This document shows, piece after piece, positions 42,075 through 50,363 of a stretch of 64,000 nt of DNA. Position 1 is the first letter of the stretch. Each line of letters opens with the position of its first letter. The notes beneath the pieces are model-generated. The model ran no database searches, was not told the origin of the DNA, and saw only the letters and a program-made list of their open reading frames with translations. The position numbers were made by a program, and so were the translations under genes. Source of the stretch: Arthrobacter citreus (lineage in GTDB: Bacteria; Actinomycetota; Actinomycetes; Actinomycetales; Micrococcaceae); NCBI RefSeq assembly GCF_038405225.1, contig NZ_CP151657.1, forward strand, positions 2,232,001 to 2,296,000, read 5' to 3'.

Positions 42075-43151
42075 TTAGATCAGTCCGTTCAGTGGTCCGG
42101 TCAGAAGCACCCGTGCCAGGACCAGGAGGGCGAAGCCGCCCACCGTCCAGAGCAGGGCGGGAGTAATGGTGCGGCGTTTCAGCGATTGGCTGCCCGGGGG
42201 CAGCGTCTGCGCGGCACCGCTGGCGAACCGCTGCGCTGACCCCGGGCCGTTGGCCAGTCCCACCAGGTCGGCACCGGGCCCGAAGATGAGCCGCGAGAGG
42301 CGTTCCCAGGTGTCTTCACTGCTCAAATCCAGTTCTCCGCGGGCGAAGAAGACGATGGAATTGTCCACGGTTTCGACGTCGAACCCGGGAGCCTCCGCCA
42401 GCAGCCGGCGCAGCACCTCCGGAGTGAAGACGGCTCGGGCCGCCGTCTCATGCCCTTCCGGCGCGTACAAGGTGAAGTCACGGTTCAGGTCCTCCGGCAG
42501 GGGAACCTCCTGCGACTTCGCCAGGCTCACCGGCACGCTGGAGCCGAACCAGGGATCACCGTTTTTGGCATCGAGCAGCATCCGGGGCATCCGGCGGTCC
42601 GCGGTGAGAGCGGCGTAGGTCCAGGTGGTGATCGACGGGCGGTCGTTCCGGTTCCGGGGCAGCGGCCCGGTCCGGTAGGAGAAATGGGCCACTTCAAAGG
42701 GAATGGGCTGCGCGGGTCCGTTCCGGAACCGCTTCCAGGACTGCGGGTGGTGACCCTCGCCAAAGATGGTGGCATCAATTTTGGGAAGCTTGGGGTCCGC
42801 CTTGTAGGACAGTCCGTTCCGCTGCACAAACCGCTTCAGCTTTGCTGCGGCAATCCGCGGATCCTCCACCCGGCCCTGGACGAGGAACCCGACGGCGGCG
42901 GCGAGAACTCCGGCCAGGAAGATTCCCGATCCCACGTTGAGCGCGGAGACGTCCAGGTTAAAGGAATCCACTGCCGCTGCGGCGATGCCCATGGAGCAGA
43001 CCAGCCAGACGGCCAGGCAGGCGGCGGCGAACCCGGCCAGGGCCAGTCTGGACCCCGTCATGATCCCGGCGATGCCGGTGGCTTTCTGGGCGGTGATCTC
43101 CTCCGCGGGCACTGGCTCGCGGAAGACGGAGGTATCAAGGTGGCTGGTCAT
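42075..43151 (-). CDS. Membrane protein between two paralogous soluble proteins
   Basis: A 358-residue protein with two hydrophobic segments near the N-terminus (about residues 35-60 and 73-92), a cytoplasmic-type globular region (about 100-320) and a C-terminal transmembrane helix (LLWTVGGFALLVLARVLL). The globular region has KLKRFVQRNGLSYKADPKLPKID followed by a region rich in aromatic residues (FEVAHFSYRTGP, TTWTYAALTADRRMPRMLLD). This pattern occurs in unassigned actinobacterial membrane proteins; I know of no function. Possibly a membrane platform for the paralogous neighbours. Confidence 0.65.
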   Translation of the reverse strand: MTSHLDTSVFREPVPAEEITAQKATGIAGIMTGSRLALAGFAAACLAVWLVCSMGIAAAAVDSFNLDVSALNVGSGIFLAGVLAAAVGFLVQGRVEDPRIAAAKLKRFVQRNGLSYKADPKLPKIDATIFGEGHHPQSWKRFRNGPAQPIPFEVAHFSYRTGPLPRNRNDRPSITTWTYAALTADRRMPRMLLDAKNGDPWFGSSVPVSLAKSQEVPLPEDLNRDFTLYAPEGHETAARAVFTPEVLRRLLAEAPGFDVETVDNSIVFFARGELDLSSEDTWERLSRLIFGPGADLVGLANGPGSAQRFASGAAQTLPPGSQSLKRRTITPALLWTVGGFALLVLARVLLTGPLNGLI

Positions 43152-43220
43152 CCCGCAAGCGTACGGGGCTTCCGGGGAAGTGCCGGCGGCAACACGGGCA
43201 GGCGGCCGGCGGCTTCCGCT

Positions 43221-44129
43221 TTAGGAGGTGCGGAGTCCCGACGCCGGATTGCGGGCCCTGATCGCCGCCACCATCCGGACCGCTTCCTCCTGGTTCCAGA
43301 CGCCGGTGTCCCGTTCCAGGACGGCCAGCCGGGGCGCGGGCGCAGGCAGCCGGAACTCGAACTCCAGGGCGTAACCGGGGCGCACTGAAAGTGCGGTCGC
43401 GGCGTCCAAATCTGCAAGGCCGCCCGTCCACGCCGCAACAGCCAAACGAATCCGCTCCCGCATTCCGGCCGCCGGCAACGGCACCGCGGGCCCTTCCAGC
43501 TCCATACCATCCTCATCAAGTGACCCCGGTAAATCCACGGTGTAGCTGATCTCCGGGTCGTCATGCCCGCCGCCGATCTCCAGCGAGAGTCCGGTCAGCG
43601 GCCAGCGCTCGAGCTCGGCAACCAACAGATCCTCCCACCAGGAGATCAGTGCCTGTGCCGTGGGCACAGCTTCCCCGCGGGTCACTGCCATGACGGTGAA
43701 ACGTCCGCTCACTCCGTCAATCAGGAGGGACTCCCCCGGAATATGTGTTGCCAGTGCATCATGTGTCTGTACGAGGAAATGCACCCAGGACCGCTCCCGG
43801 TTTTCCCCGGCAAGCAGCAGCCGGGAGTACACGGCACCAGGTGCCTCCGCTTCCGCGATCTGCAGGTTCAGCCGGTCACCGCTGCGCAGGGCATCGATCG
43901 ACGCCGCCAGCCGGCCGGCCAGGGCGGGAAACTCACTCCGGTTCCCGCGGACCTGCACCGTGTAGCTGTTGAACACGCCGTAGTCGGCGTACCGGCGGCC
44001 GGCCCAGCTCTCCACCGACACCTGTGCACCCGGCAGGGCCGCGCTTACGTTCGCCACCCACGCCTCGGCGTCGGCCGCGGCCGTGCTCTTGGCTGCTTTC
44101 TTGGTCTGGAGGAAGCTCAGGAGACCCAT
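43221..44129 (-). CDS. Conserved hypothetical protein, paralogue of 41202-42074
   Basis: A 302-residue soluble protein. The ATG at 44129 is chosen because the protein then begins MGLLSFLQTKKAAKS, matching the start of its paralogue. Shared positions run through the whole length: SVESWAGRRYADYGVFNSYTV, GESLLIDGVSGRFTVMAV, SWWEDLLVAELERWPLTG, DDPEISYTVDLP and the final VRMVAAIRARNPAS. The two copies flank the membrane protein gene, so the set looks like a duplicated unit. No enzyme motif is visible. Confidence 0.68.
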   Translation of the reverse strand: MGLLSFLQTKKAAKSTAAADAEAWVANVSAALPGAQVSVESWAGRRYADYGVFNSYTVQVRGNRSEFPALAGRLAASIDALRSGDRLNLQIAEAEAPGAVYSRLLLAGENRERSWVHFLVQTHDALATHIPGESLLIDGVSGRFTVMAVTRGEAVPTAQALISWWEDLLVAELERWPLTGLSLEIGGGHDDPEISYTVDLPGSLDEDGMELEGPAVPLPAAGMRERIRLAVAAWTGGLADLDAATALSVRPGYALEFEFRLPAPAPRLAVLERDTGVWNQEEAVRMVAAIRARNPASGLRTS

Positions 44130-44240
44130 CAGATCAGTGCCGCAGTGCGTGGTTTTTCCATCCCGCCAGCCTACGGGCCGCGCCACCGCGGCTTTCGGAG
44201 ACACGGCGGTGCGCCCTGCACTGGCAGGTTTAGCTCATGG

Positions 44241-44378
44241 TCAGCGGGCAAAAGCCGCTGCCACCACCACTGCCGTCATAACGGCCAGCAGGGCCAATCC
44301 GGTGAGAGTCATCCAGTCGCGGCGGCTCCGGCGGTAGCGCTTCCGGCGCCATTCCCTCGTGGGGGCAGGTGTGTCCAT
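44241..44378 (-). CDS. 45-residue basic single-pass membrane peptide
   Basis: A short frame beginning with an ATG at 44378. The first 21 residues are strongly basic and Trp/Arg-rich (REWRRKRYRRSRRDW), followed by one hydrophobic helix (TGLALLAVMTAVVVAAAFA) and a terminal Arg. The charge pattern predicts the N-terminus in the cytoplasm. No clear ribosome binding site; a 7-bp inverted repeat overlaps the start codon. It lies 111 bases upstream of the 43221-44129 gene on the same strand and may belong with it. Confidence 0.5.
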   Translation of the reverse strand: MDTPAPTREWRRKRYRRSRRDWMTLTGLALLAVMTAVVVAAAFAR

Positions 44379-44394
44379 ACGCTCGAACGTATGG
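44375..44394. promoter_or_regulatory. Inverted repeat over the start of the small membrane peptide
   Basis: CCATACG (44375-44381) and CGTATGG (44388-44394) with centre CTCGAA. It covers the ATG of the 45-residue frame, so a protein or hairpin here would affect its translation or transcription. Confidence 0.4.
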
Positions 44395-44499
44395 TCACGT
44401 CAGCATCGGGTGGAACGGTGGCGAATACTCGTTTTGCGCCCCGGTATTACGTGTCCGGCGGCACTATTGGGGCCTGTCACGGCCCGAACCGCCTCAGCG

Positions 44500-44985
44500 T
44501 TAGTTGGCCGCCAGCAGTGCTTCCTCCAGTGCGACCCAAGCGAGCATCGCACACTTGACCCGGGCCGGATAGCGGGAAACGCCGGAGAACGCGGCGGCGT
44601 CGCCGAGCACCTCTTCATCCGCCTCCACCGTGCCGCGGGAGCGCATCACCTCGCGGAAGTTATCCACCAGCGCCATGATTTCGTCCCGGGGCAGCCCGGC
44701 GGCCAGATCGGTCAGGACCGAGGCCGACGCCATCGAAATCGAACACCCCTGCCCCTCCCAGCTGATGCCCTCCACGGAGGCACCGCCGTCGGCTCCCGCG
44801 GCAGAATCCCCCGCGGAAGCGGCCAGCACGGCCCGCAGCGTGATCTCATCACCACAGGTGGGGTTCAGTTGATGGCTCTCCCCCGACTTCGCTCCGGCCG
44901 GAACCTCCGCCAGCCCGGCGCCGTGCCGGGCCTTGGCATGATCCAGGATGATCTGCTGGTACAGCTGCTGCAGCTCGGCGCTCAT
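44500..44985 (-). CDS. sufU: Iron-sulphur cluster assembly protein SufU
   Basis: A 161-residue protein of the SufU/IscU-like family. It begins LQQLYQQIILDHAKARHGAG and carries the three conserved Cys: NPTCGDEI, GQGCSIS and VKCAMLAW. In Gram-positive bacteria SufU is a zinc protein that accepts sulphur from SufS and passes it to the SufBCD scaffold. Its start directly follows the sufS stop (TAAATG). The sufBCD genes are not in this window. Confidence 0.93.
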   Translation of the reverse strand: MSAELQQLYQQIILDHAKARHGAGLAEVPAGAKSGESHQLNPTCGDEITLRAVLAASAGDSAAGADGGASVEGISWEGQGCSISMASASVLTDLAAGLPRDEIMALVDNFREVMRSRGTVEADEEVLGDAAAFSGVSRYPARVKCAMLAWVALEEALLAAN

Positions 44986-46302
44986 TTACTTCACTCCAAA
45001 AAACGGACGCACGCCGGCCACCGCGTTCAGGAACGCGTCGACGTCGTCGGTGGTGTTGTACAGGTAGGTGCTGGCGCGGGTGGTGGAAACCAGGCCCAGC
45101 CGGCGGTGCAGCGGCTGCGCGCAGTGGTGACCCACGCGCACCGCGATGCCCTGGTCATCCAGGAACTGGCCGACGTCGTGCGAGTGGACGCCGTCGACGT
45201 CAAACGCCGCCAGCCCGATCCGCTCCACGCCCGCGCGGGGACCGAGCACTCGGATGCCCTCAATCGCTTCCAGGCCCGAGACCAGCCGCTGGCCGAGGGT
45301 GGCCTCCCACGCGTGGATCCGGTCCATACCGGTTTCCTGCAGGTAATCCACCGCGGTGCCCAGCGCCATGGCCTGCGAGATGCGCTGGGTTCCGGCCTCG
45401 AAACGCTGCGGCGCCGGCAGGTACTCGGCCTTTTCCATGGTCACTGTGGTGATCATCGAGCCGCCGGTCAGGAACGGCGGCATCGCGTTGAGCAGCTCGG
45501 CCTTGCCGTACAGCACGCCAATGCCGGTGGGGCCGAGCATCTTGTGGCCGGAGAACGCGGCGAAATCCACGTCCAGTGCCTTGAGGTCCACGGGCAGGTG
45601 CGGCACCGACTGGCAGGCATCGAGCACGACGAGCGCGCCCGCGTTGTGCGCGAGGCTCACCAGGGTTTCCACCGGGTTGATGGTGCCCAGCACGTTGGAC
45701 GCGTGCGTGAACGCCACGATTTTGGTGCGCCCGGTGATCAGCCGCTCGGCCTCCTCCAGCCGCAGCGCGCCGTCGTCGTCCACTGGAATGAACCGCAGCG
45801 TAGCCCCGGTCCGCGCCGCCAGCTCCTGCCAGGGAATCAGGTTGGCGTGGTGCTCCGTTTCGGTGACGAGGATTTCGTCGCCCTCGCCCAGCGCGAAGCG
45901 GCGGGCCGCCTCTCCCCCGCGGCCGGCCGAGGCATTGGAGAAGGAGTAGGCCACCAGGTTGATGGCCTCGGTGGCGTTGGAGGTCCAGACAATCTCATGG
46001 GGCCGGGCGTTCACGAACCGGGCCACCTTGGCCCGGGCGTCCTCGTACACATCGGTGGCGGCCACCGCCAGGGTGTGCGCGCCGCGGTGTACGGCGGAGT
46101 TACGCTGTTCGTAGAACTCCTGCTCGGCCTCGATCACGCTGAGCGGGTTCTGCGAGGTGGCGCCGGAGTCCAGGTAGACGAGCGGATGGCCGTTGACCTG
46201 CTGGTGAAGGATCGGGAAGTCATTGCGGATGCGCAGGACCTCGGCGTTGTCCATCAGCTCCACTGCGGGCTTGAGGGTATCGGGGGTGGAAACCACAGGC
46301 AC
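44986..46302 (-). CDS. sufS: Cysteine desulfurase SufS
   Basis: A 438-residue PLP-dependent enzyme that removes sulphur from cysteine for iron-sulphur cluster building. Group II features are present: YLDSGATSQNPLSV, HRGAHTLA, ETEHHANLIPWQEL (the His that stacks on PLP), the Lys Schiff-base motif SGHKMLGPTGIGVLYGK, and the catalytic Cys in VRVGHHCAQPLHRRLG. It is coupled to sufU downstream. A TAATC-containing AT-rich stretch upstream (46330-46375) probably holds the promoter. Confidence 0.95.
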   Translation of the reverse strand: MPVVSTPDTLKPAVELMDNAEVLRIRNDFPILHQQVNGHPLVYLDSGATSQNPLSVIEAEQEFYEQRNSAVHRGAHTLAVAATDVYEDARAKVARFVNARPHEIVWTSNATEAINLVAYSFSNASAGRGGEAARRFALGEGDEILVTETEHHANLIPWQELAARTGATLRFIPVDDDGALRLEEAERLITGRTKIVAFTHASNVLGTINPVETLVSLAHNAGALVVLDACQSVPHLPVDLKALDVDFAAFSGHKMLGPTGIGVLYGKAELLNAMPPFLTGGSMITTVTMEKAEYLPAPQRFEAGTQRISQAMALGTAVDYLQETGMDRIHAWEATLGQRLVSGLEAIEGIRVLGPRAGVERIGLAAFDVDGVHSHDVGQFLDDQGIAVRVGHHCAQPLHRRLGLVSTTRASTYLYNTTDDVDAFLNAVAGVRPFFGVK

Positions 46303-46659
46303 GGGAAAACTCCTTGGCTGGCCGTCGGTGTGCGCGGGTAATCTGCATTACGCCACATAAGTCTGTGCTAATCATCCCACTGTGTGGCCGCGAGCGCACC
46401 TGAGTCCGGCCTTAGTTGGCGGACGACGGCGGCGGGCTGGCACTTCCCGGGCGGGTTCCCGGCGGTAGGCGGGCTACTGGAAAAGTACTCGCGACCACTC
46501 CCCGGCGCCATGCCGCGGATGCCTGTGACTACTGGTGTTTACCTGGAACACCCCACTCACTTTTTTCCCAGTTCCCTCTTGACGTGCAAAAACACCCTTT
46601 TAGCCTGTCCGCTGCCTCCCTATGGTCAGGGCATTGGTCTCAAAGATGTCGAGGAACTC
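46303..46659. other. Non-coding divergent region between sufS and a membrane-anchored protein gene
   Basis: 357 bases. The left part (46330-46375) is AT-rich relative to the surroundings and should drive sufS. The right part holds a plausible plus-strand promoter (listed). No gene is supported in the GC-rich middle. Confidence 0.5.
46579..46606 (+). promoter_or_regulatory. Candidate sigma-70-type promoter
   Basis: TTGACG (46579-46584), a 16-base spacer and TAGCCT (46601-46606), about 54 bases upstream of the ATG at 46660. The -35 box is close to consensus, the -10 only moderate. Confidence 0.4.
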
Positions 46660-47433
46660 ATGTCCCAGCCACCAGACAGTAACTCCAGTCCGACCCGAAA
46701 AGTCCGACGATTCCGCCGCACCGCCTTGCTTCTGGCTGCCGCGGGCATATTGGCCGTCGCAGCCGTGAGCTATGCAGGACAGGCCGGAGACACGCCCGCA
46801 TCCGCGAAGTCAGACCGGGAACAGGCCGGCGTTAAGCCCGGCAGCAACAATGATGGGGGTTCAGAATCCACGCTCCCCTCCCCGCCGTCCACCTCCGTGC
46901 CGTCTGCGCCGTCTGCGCCGTCTGCGCCTCAGGCCAGCTCGCCCGCCCCATCGCAGAGTCCGGCGTCATCGCGCACCGAGCGTTGGGCCGCCGAGGCAGC
47001 GGAGCTTCCGCCACCGGCACGGGACACCGTGCTGAGCTTCATCGATACCGCGGCGTCCATGACAGTGGAAGTCCCGCCGGCGGAGGCGGACCGCGCAGCA
47101 ACTCCCGACTTCTCCGCAATAGCCACAGGATCCGCGCTGGGAGAGCTGGCCGCCCAGTTTGAGGAATTCCAGGACAACAACTGGACCCTCAAGGGAACTC
47201 CCGAGCTGGAGGTGAAAGGCATCGAGAACGTGGAGGCCGGGGGCGTGGCGCTCCGGCGCGTTTCCATTTGTGTTGACTCCAGTGCCGTGGAGCTGAAGGA
47301 CCAGGACGGTCAGATCCTGGTTGCCGCGGCTGCCCCGGGCACCCGCACCGCCTTGAATTTTTATGACCTCCAGGAGCAGAACGGCACGTGGCTCGTCGTT
47401 TCCCACAGCTTTCCCGATGACCCCGCCTGTTGA
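46660..47433 (+). CDS. Membrane-anchored secreted protein of unknown function
   Basis: A 257-residue protein. The ATG at 46660 follows GAGGA by four bases. A basic cytoplasmic start (RKVRRFRR), one hydrophobic helix (TALLLAAAGILAVAAVSYA) and a low-complexity Ser/Pro/Ala stalk (about residues 50-105) precede a globular part. That part (about 150-257) has the pattern of an NTF2-like or lipoprotein beta domain (ALRRVSICVDSSAVELKDQDGQ, TALNFYDLQEQNGTWLVVSHSF), with a Cys pair at CVD and the C-terminal PAC. Many actinobacterial cell-surface proteins end this way. Confidence 0.65.
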   Translation: MSQPPDSNSSPTRKVRRFRRTALLLAAAGILAVAAVSYAGQAGDTPASAKSDREQAGVKPGSNNDGGSESTLPSPPSTSVPSAPSAPSAPQASSPAPSQSPASSRTERWAAEAAELPPPARDTVLSFIDTAASMTVEVPPAEADRAATPDFSAIATGSALGELAAQFEEFQDNNWTLKGTPELEVKGIENVEAGGVALRRVSICVDSSAVELKDQDGQILVAAAAPGTRTALNFYDLQEQNGTWLVVSHSFPDDPAC

Positions 47434-47500
47434 GTTCGCACCTTCACTTCACCTCCCGCACTGAATCCCCGCACCGGCCCACTATCGGCGAAGGAAAACC

Positions 47501-50344
47501 ATGAATCAGCAGCACCGCAACAGGCACCGGCGCCTCCGGCTGGGCGCGGCCCTTACCGCTCTGATGGTCGCTGCGGGCATCGGAACCGCGCTGCCGGGCA
47601 ACACGGCTGAACCGGCACCGGCGACCAACGGGTCCTCCGCTGCAGCGGCTGCAGCGTCCTGTTGGGAGATCAAACAGACAAACCCCTCCCTGGCGTCGGG
47701 CGTGTACTGGCTCCTGACACCGTCCATGGCGGCGCCGGAACAGTTTTATTGCGACCAGGTCACCGACGGCGGAGGCTGGGTCCTGATCGGGCGCGGGCGC
47801 GAAGGGTGGAAGGAGCTCTACGAGGGGCGGGGCACCACAGCGCAGGTGCGCGGAACGGTCACTGGAACCGCTGCTTTTGCGCCCAGGCAGCTTTCGGCCA
47901 CCGTGATCGATGGCCTGCTCAACGGTCAGGCCCCGGACAAACTGGATGATGGCATCCGCCTGCGCCGGGCGTTGGACACATCCGGGAGCACCTGGCAGGA
48001 AACCCGCTACAAAACGGCTAACCAGCCCCGGTGGTCCTGGGCCATTGGCTCGGCGACCCCTGTCACCTCCGGCAGCTTCGACTCCACAACCTTCTCCGGC
48101 GGAAAAACCTCAAGCTTCGGTACAGACCAGCGCTATCAGCGGGTGGTAACCACCGAGGCCGAAGCGCAGGGCTGGACACAGGGCTTCGCCTACGGCAGCC
48201 AGGCCCGGGGTGAAAACACCGCCACGAGCTACATCTGGTCCAGCACTGCCACGGCAGGCAACCCCCGCCCCTTCACCCAGATGTACCTTCGGCCCAAGAT
48301 CACCCAGGCCACTGCGGGGTTCAGCGCACTGCCCGCAGCAGGTGCTCCCGGCTTCACCCAGCAGGCCCGTCCGGAAACCGGCGCGCTGGCCACTTCCTGG
48401 GGCGTTACCGGGCTGGCCAGCGGCACCGGTGAGCTCAATACGGAGGTCCAAGCCTTCGCCCAAATCGGCAGCGTGGTGTACGTGGCCGGAAACTTTCAGT
48501 ACGTCCAGCAGGACAAAGCCGGAACCGGCCGGGTGGAGCAGCCGTATCTGGCTGGTTTCGACGTCGCTTCCGGGCAGTGGATTTCCACCTTCCGACCGAA
48601 ACTGAACGGGCAGGTGAAGGCCCTGGCCGTCTTGCCAAACGGCACCCTGGCCATCGGCGGAACTTTCACCACCCTCAACGGTGCAGCAACCGGCTCTGTC
48701 GCCGTCATCAACCCCGGTACCGGCGCCGCCGTCCCAGGCTGGCGCGTAGGCGTGGAAAACCGGGTGACCGGCGGGGCAGTGCAGATCCGCACGCTGGCGG
48801 TAAAAGACGGCTGGTTGTACGTGGGCGGAGCTTTCACGCATCTGACGGGTGGTACGGGCACCTCGCCGGTGTACGCCCGTTCCGCGGCACGAGTGGCCGT
48901 CGCGGACGGAAAACCGGACAGTACGTGGAACCCCGCTTTCAACGGGACAGTCGTGGACGTGGATCCCGGGGCCAACGGCAAGCAGCTCTACGCAGCCGGT
49001 TACTTCACAACGTCGAATGCCTCAAATACCAACCGCGCCGCCGCCGTGAGCACTGGTGCCGGAGCTACCGCGGCCCCATGGGACTTCGTACTCAGTTCCA
49101 CAGAGCGTGGCGGATATCAGCAGGGCATCGAAGAAGTCGGCGGTCAAGTCTGGGTAGGAGGTTCCCAGCACTCCCTCTTCAGGTTCGACGCCGCAACGCT
49201 GACCCGCCAATCAACGAACATCACCCTGCAGGGCGGCGATTTCCAGGACGTCACCGATGCCAACGGGATTGTCTACGGATCCTGCCACTGCGGTCACTGG
49301 AACTACAGCGGGGCATCCACCTGGCCCAGCGTCGGAACGGACTTCGAAATCGCTGACAAGATCAATCTCATCGGCGCGTGGGATGCCGGCACCGGAAAAT
49401 ACATTCCCTCCTTCAACCCTGTTCTGAAAGGACGCGCCGGGTACGGGGTCTGGGCGGCTTTCGTCGACAGCCGCGGAGTCCTGTGGGCCGGAGGCGATTT
49501 GGTGTCCTCCAGTACTTCCGCTGGCGCCAGCCAATGGTCAGGCGGATACGCCCGCTTCGCCCCCGTCGATGCCGCCGCCCCGGCCACCCCTGCAGGATTC
49601 ACCGTCTCCAGTTCTGCAGGAGCCGACAACATCTCATGGTCGGCTTCCGCTGGGTCCCCCGCTTCCTACCATGTCCTCCGCAACGACCGGGTGGTCGCCA
49701 CCACCACCGCAACCAGCATGTCGCTGCCGGCCATGGGTGGGGCCCGGTACGCTGTCCGCGCGGCCGATGCCGCCGGAAACTACTCAGCGACGACGGCGGT
49801 GAAGGCGGGCGGCAGTGCCCCGCAGGCCCCCGATCAGCAGATCATCACCGCAGATGCTGCCTGGCGGTACCGCTTCAGCACCGAGGCGCCGCCCACGGGC
49901 TGGACGGGCGTGGGCTTCGCCGATTCGTCGTGGAGCAGCGGCGCCGCACCCCTGGGCTGGGGCAGCACGGGCCTCGGCACGCAGCTGGCGGCTGAGGGCA
50001 CCAAGCCGCTTTCCAGCCATTACCGGAAAACCTTTGAGCTGGCGGATGCTTCCCGCGTGGCCTCGGTGACTCTGACAACCCGGGCGGACGACGGGGTGGT
50101 GGTCTATGTCAATGGAAAGGAAGTGGCCAGGGCCAATATGCCCACGGGCGCCATCACCCACAACTCCTATGCCACCGCCGCGCCCAGCACCGCGGCTGCC
50201 CTGGCCGCACCGGTGGTGGTCACGGTGCCTGGCTCATCTTTTGTCACCGGAACCAATGTGATCAGCGCCGAGGTGCACTCAAATTACCGCGGCACGCCTT
50301 CTTCCAGCTTCGCCCTCACGGCGTCCGTGAGCGTGAAGAAATGA
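47501..50344 (+). CDS. Large secreted protein: fibrinogen-like domain, beta-propeller-like repeats, FN3 and C-terminal beta-sandwich
   Basis: A 947-residue protein with a Sec signal peptide (basic start RHRRLRL, cleavage near residue 36). Residues about 53-265 form a fibrinogen-C-like domain (CWEIKQTNPSLASGVYWL, FYCDQVTDGGGWVLIGRG). Residues about 300-690 contain repeated FAQIGSVVYVAGNF / LPNGTLAIGGTFTTLNG / VKDGWLYVGGAFTHLTG blades of a delta-60-type beta-propeller. An FN3 domain (about 695-770, PAGFTVSSSAGADNISWSAS) and a C-terminal lectin-like beta-sandwich (about 785-945) follow. There is no anchor. It heads a polysaccharide operon, so it may bind the polymer or another surface glycan (inference). 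Confidence 0.8.
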   Translation: MNQQHRNRHRRLRLGAALTALMVAAGIGTALPGNTAEPAPATNGSSAAAAAASCWEIKQTNPSLASGVYWLLTPSMAAPEQFYCDQVTDGGGWVLIGRGREGWKELYEGRGTTAQVRGTVTGTAAFAPRQLSATVIDGLLNGQAPDKLDDGIRLRRALDTSGSTWQETRYKTANQPRWSWAIGSATPVTSGSFDSTTFSGGKTSSFGTDQRYQRVVTTEAEAQGWTQGFAYGSQARGENTATSYIWSSTATAGNPRPFTQMYLRPKITQATAGFSALPAAGAPGFTQQARPETGALATSWGVTGLASGTGELNTEVQAFAQIGSVVYVAGNFQYVQQDKAGTGRVEQPYLAGFDVASGQWISTFRPKLNGQVKALAVLPNGTLAIGGTFTTLNGAATGSVAVINPGTGAAVPGWRVGVENRVTGGAVQIRTLAVKDGWLYVGGAFTHLTGGTGTSPVYARSAARVAVADGKPDSTWNPAFNGTVVDVDPGANGKQLYAAGYFTTSNASNTNRAAAVSTGAGATAAPWDFVLSSTERGGYQQGIEEVGGQVWVGGSQHSLFRFDAATLTRQSTNITLQGGDFQDVTDANGIVYGSCHCGHWNYSGASTWPSVGTDFEIADKINLIGAWDAGTGKYIPSFNPVLKGRAGYGVWAAFVDSRGVLWAGGDLVSSSTSAGASQWSGGYARFAPVDAAAPATPAGFTVSSSAGADNISWSASAGSPASYHVLRNDRVVATTTATSMSLPAMGGARYAVRAADAAGNYSATTAVKAGGSAPQAPDQQIITADAAWRYRFSTEAPPTGWTGVGFADSSWSSGAAPLGWGSTGLGTQLAAEGTKPLSSHYRKTFELADASRVASVTLTTRADDGVVVYVNGKEVARANMPTGAITHNSYATAAPSTAAALAAPVVVTVPGSSFVTGTNVISAEVHSNYRGTPSSSFALTASVSVKK

Positions 50345-50363
50345 TGCCGGGAGGTTCGGAATC

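Noticed and set aside
44375-44394. LexA/SOS box at the start of the small membrane peptide
   Set aside because: The repeat does not match the actinobacterial GAAC-N4-GTTC core.
44359-46341. Long plus-strand open frame opposite sufS and sufU
   Set aside because: It is the antisense shadow of two well-supported genes in GC-rich DNA; the sequence is Arg/Gly/His-rich with no motif.
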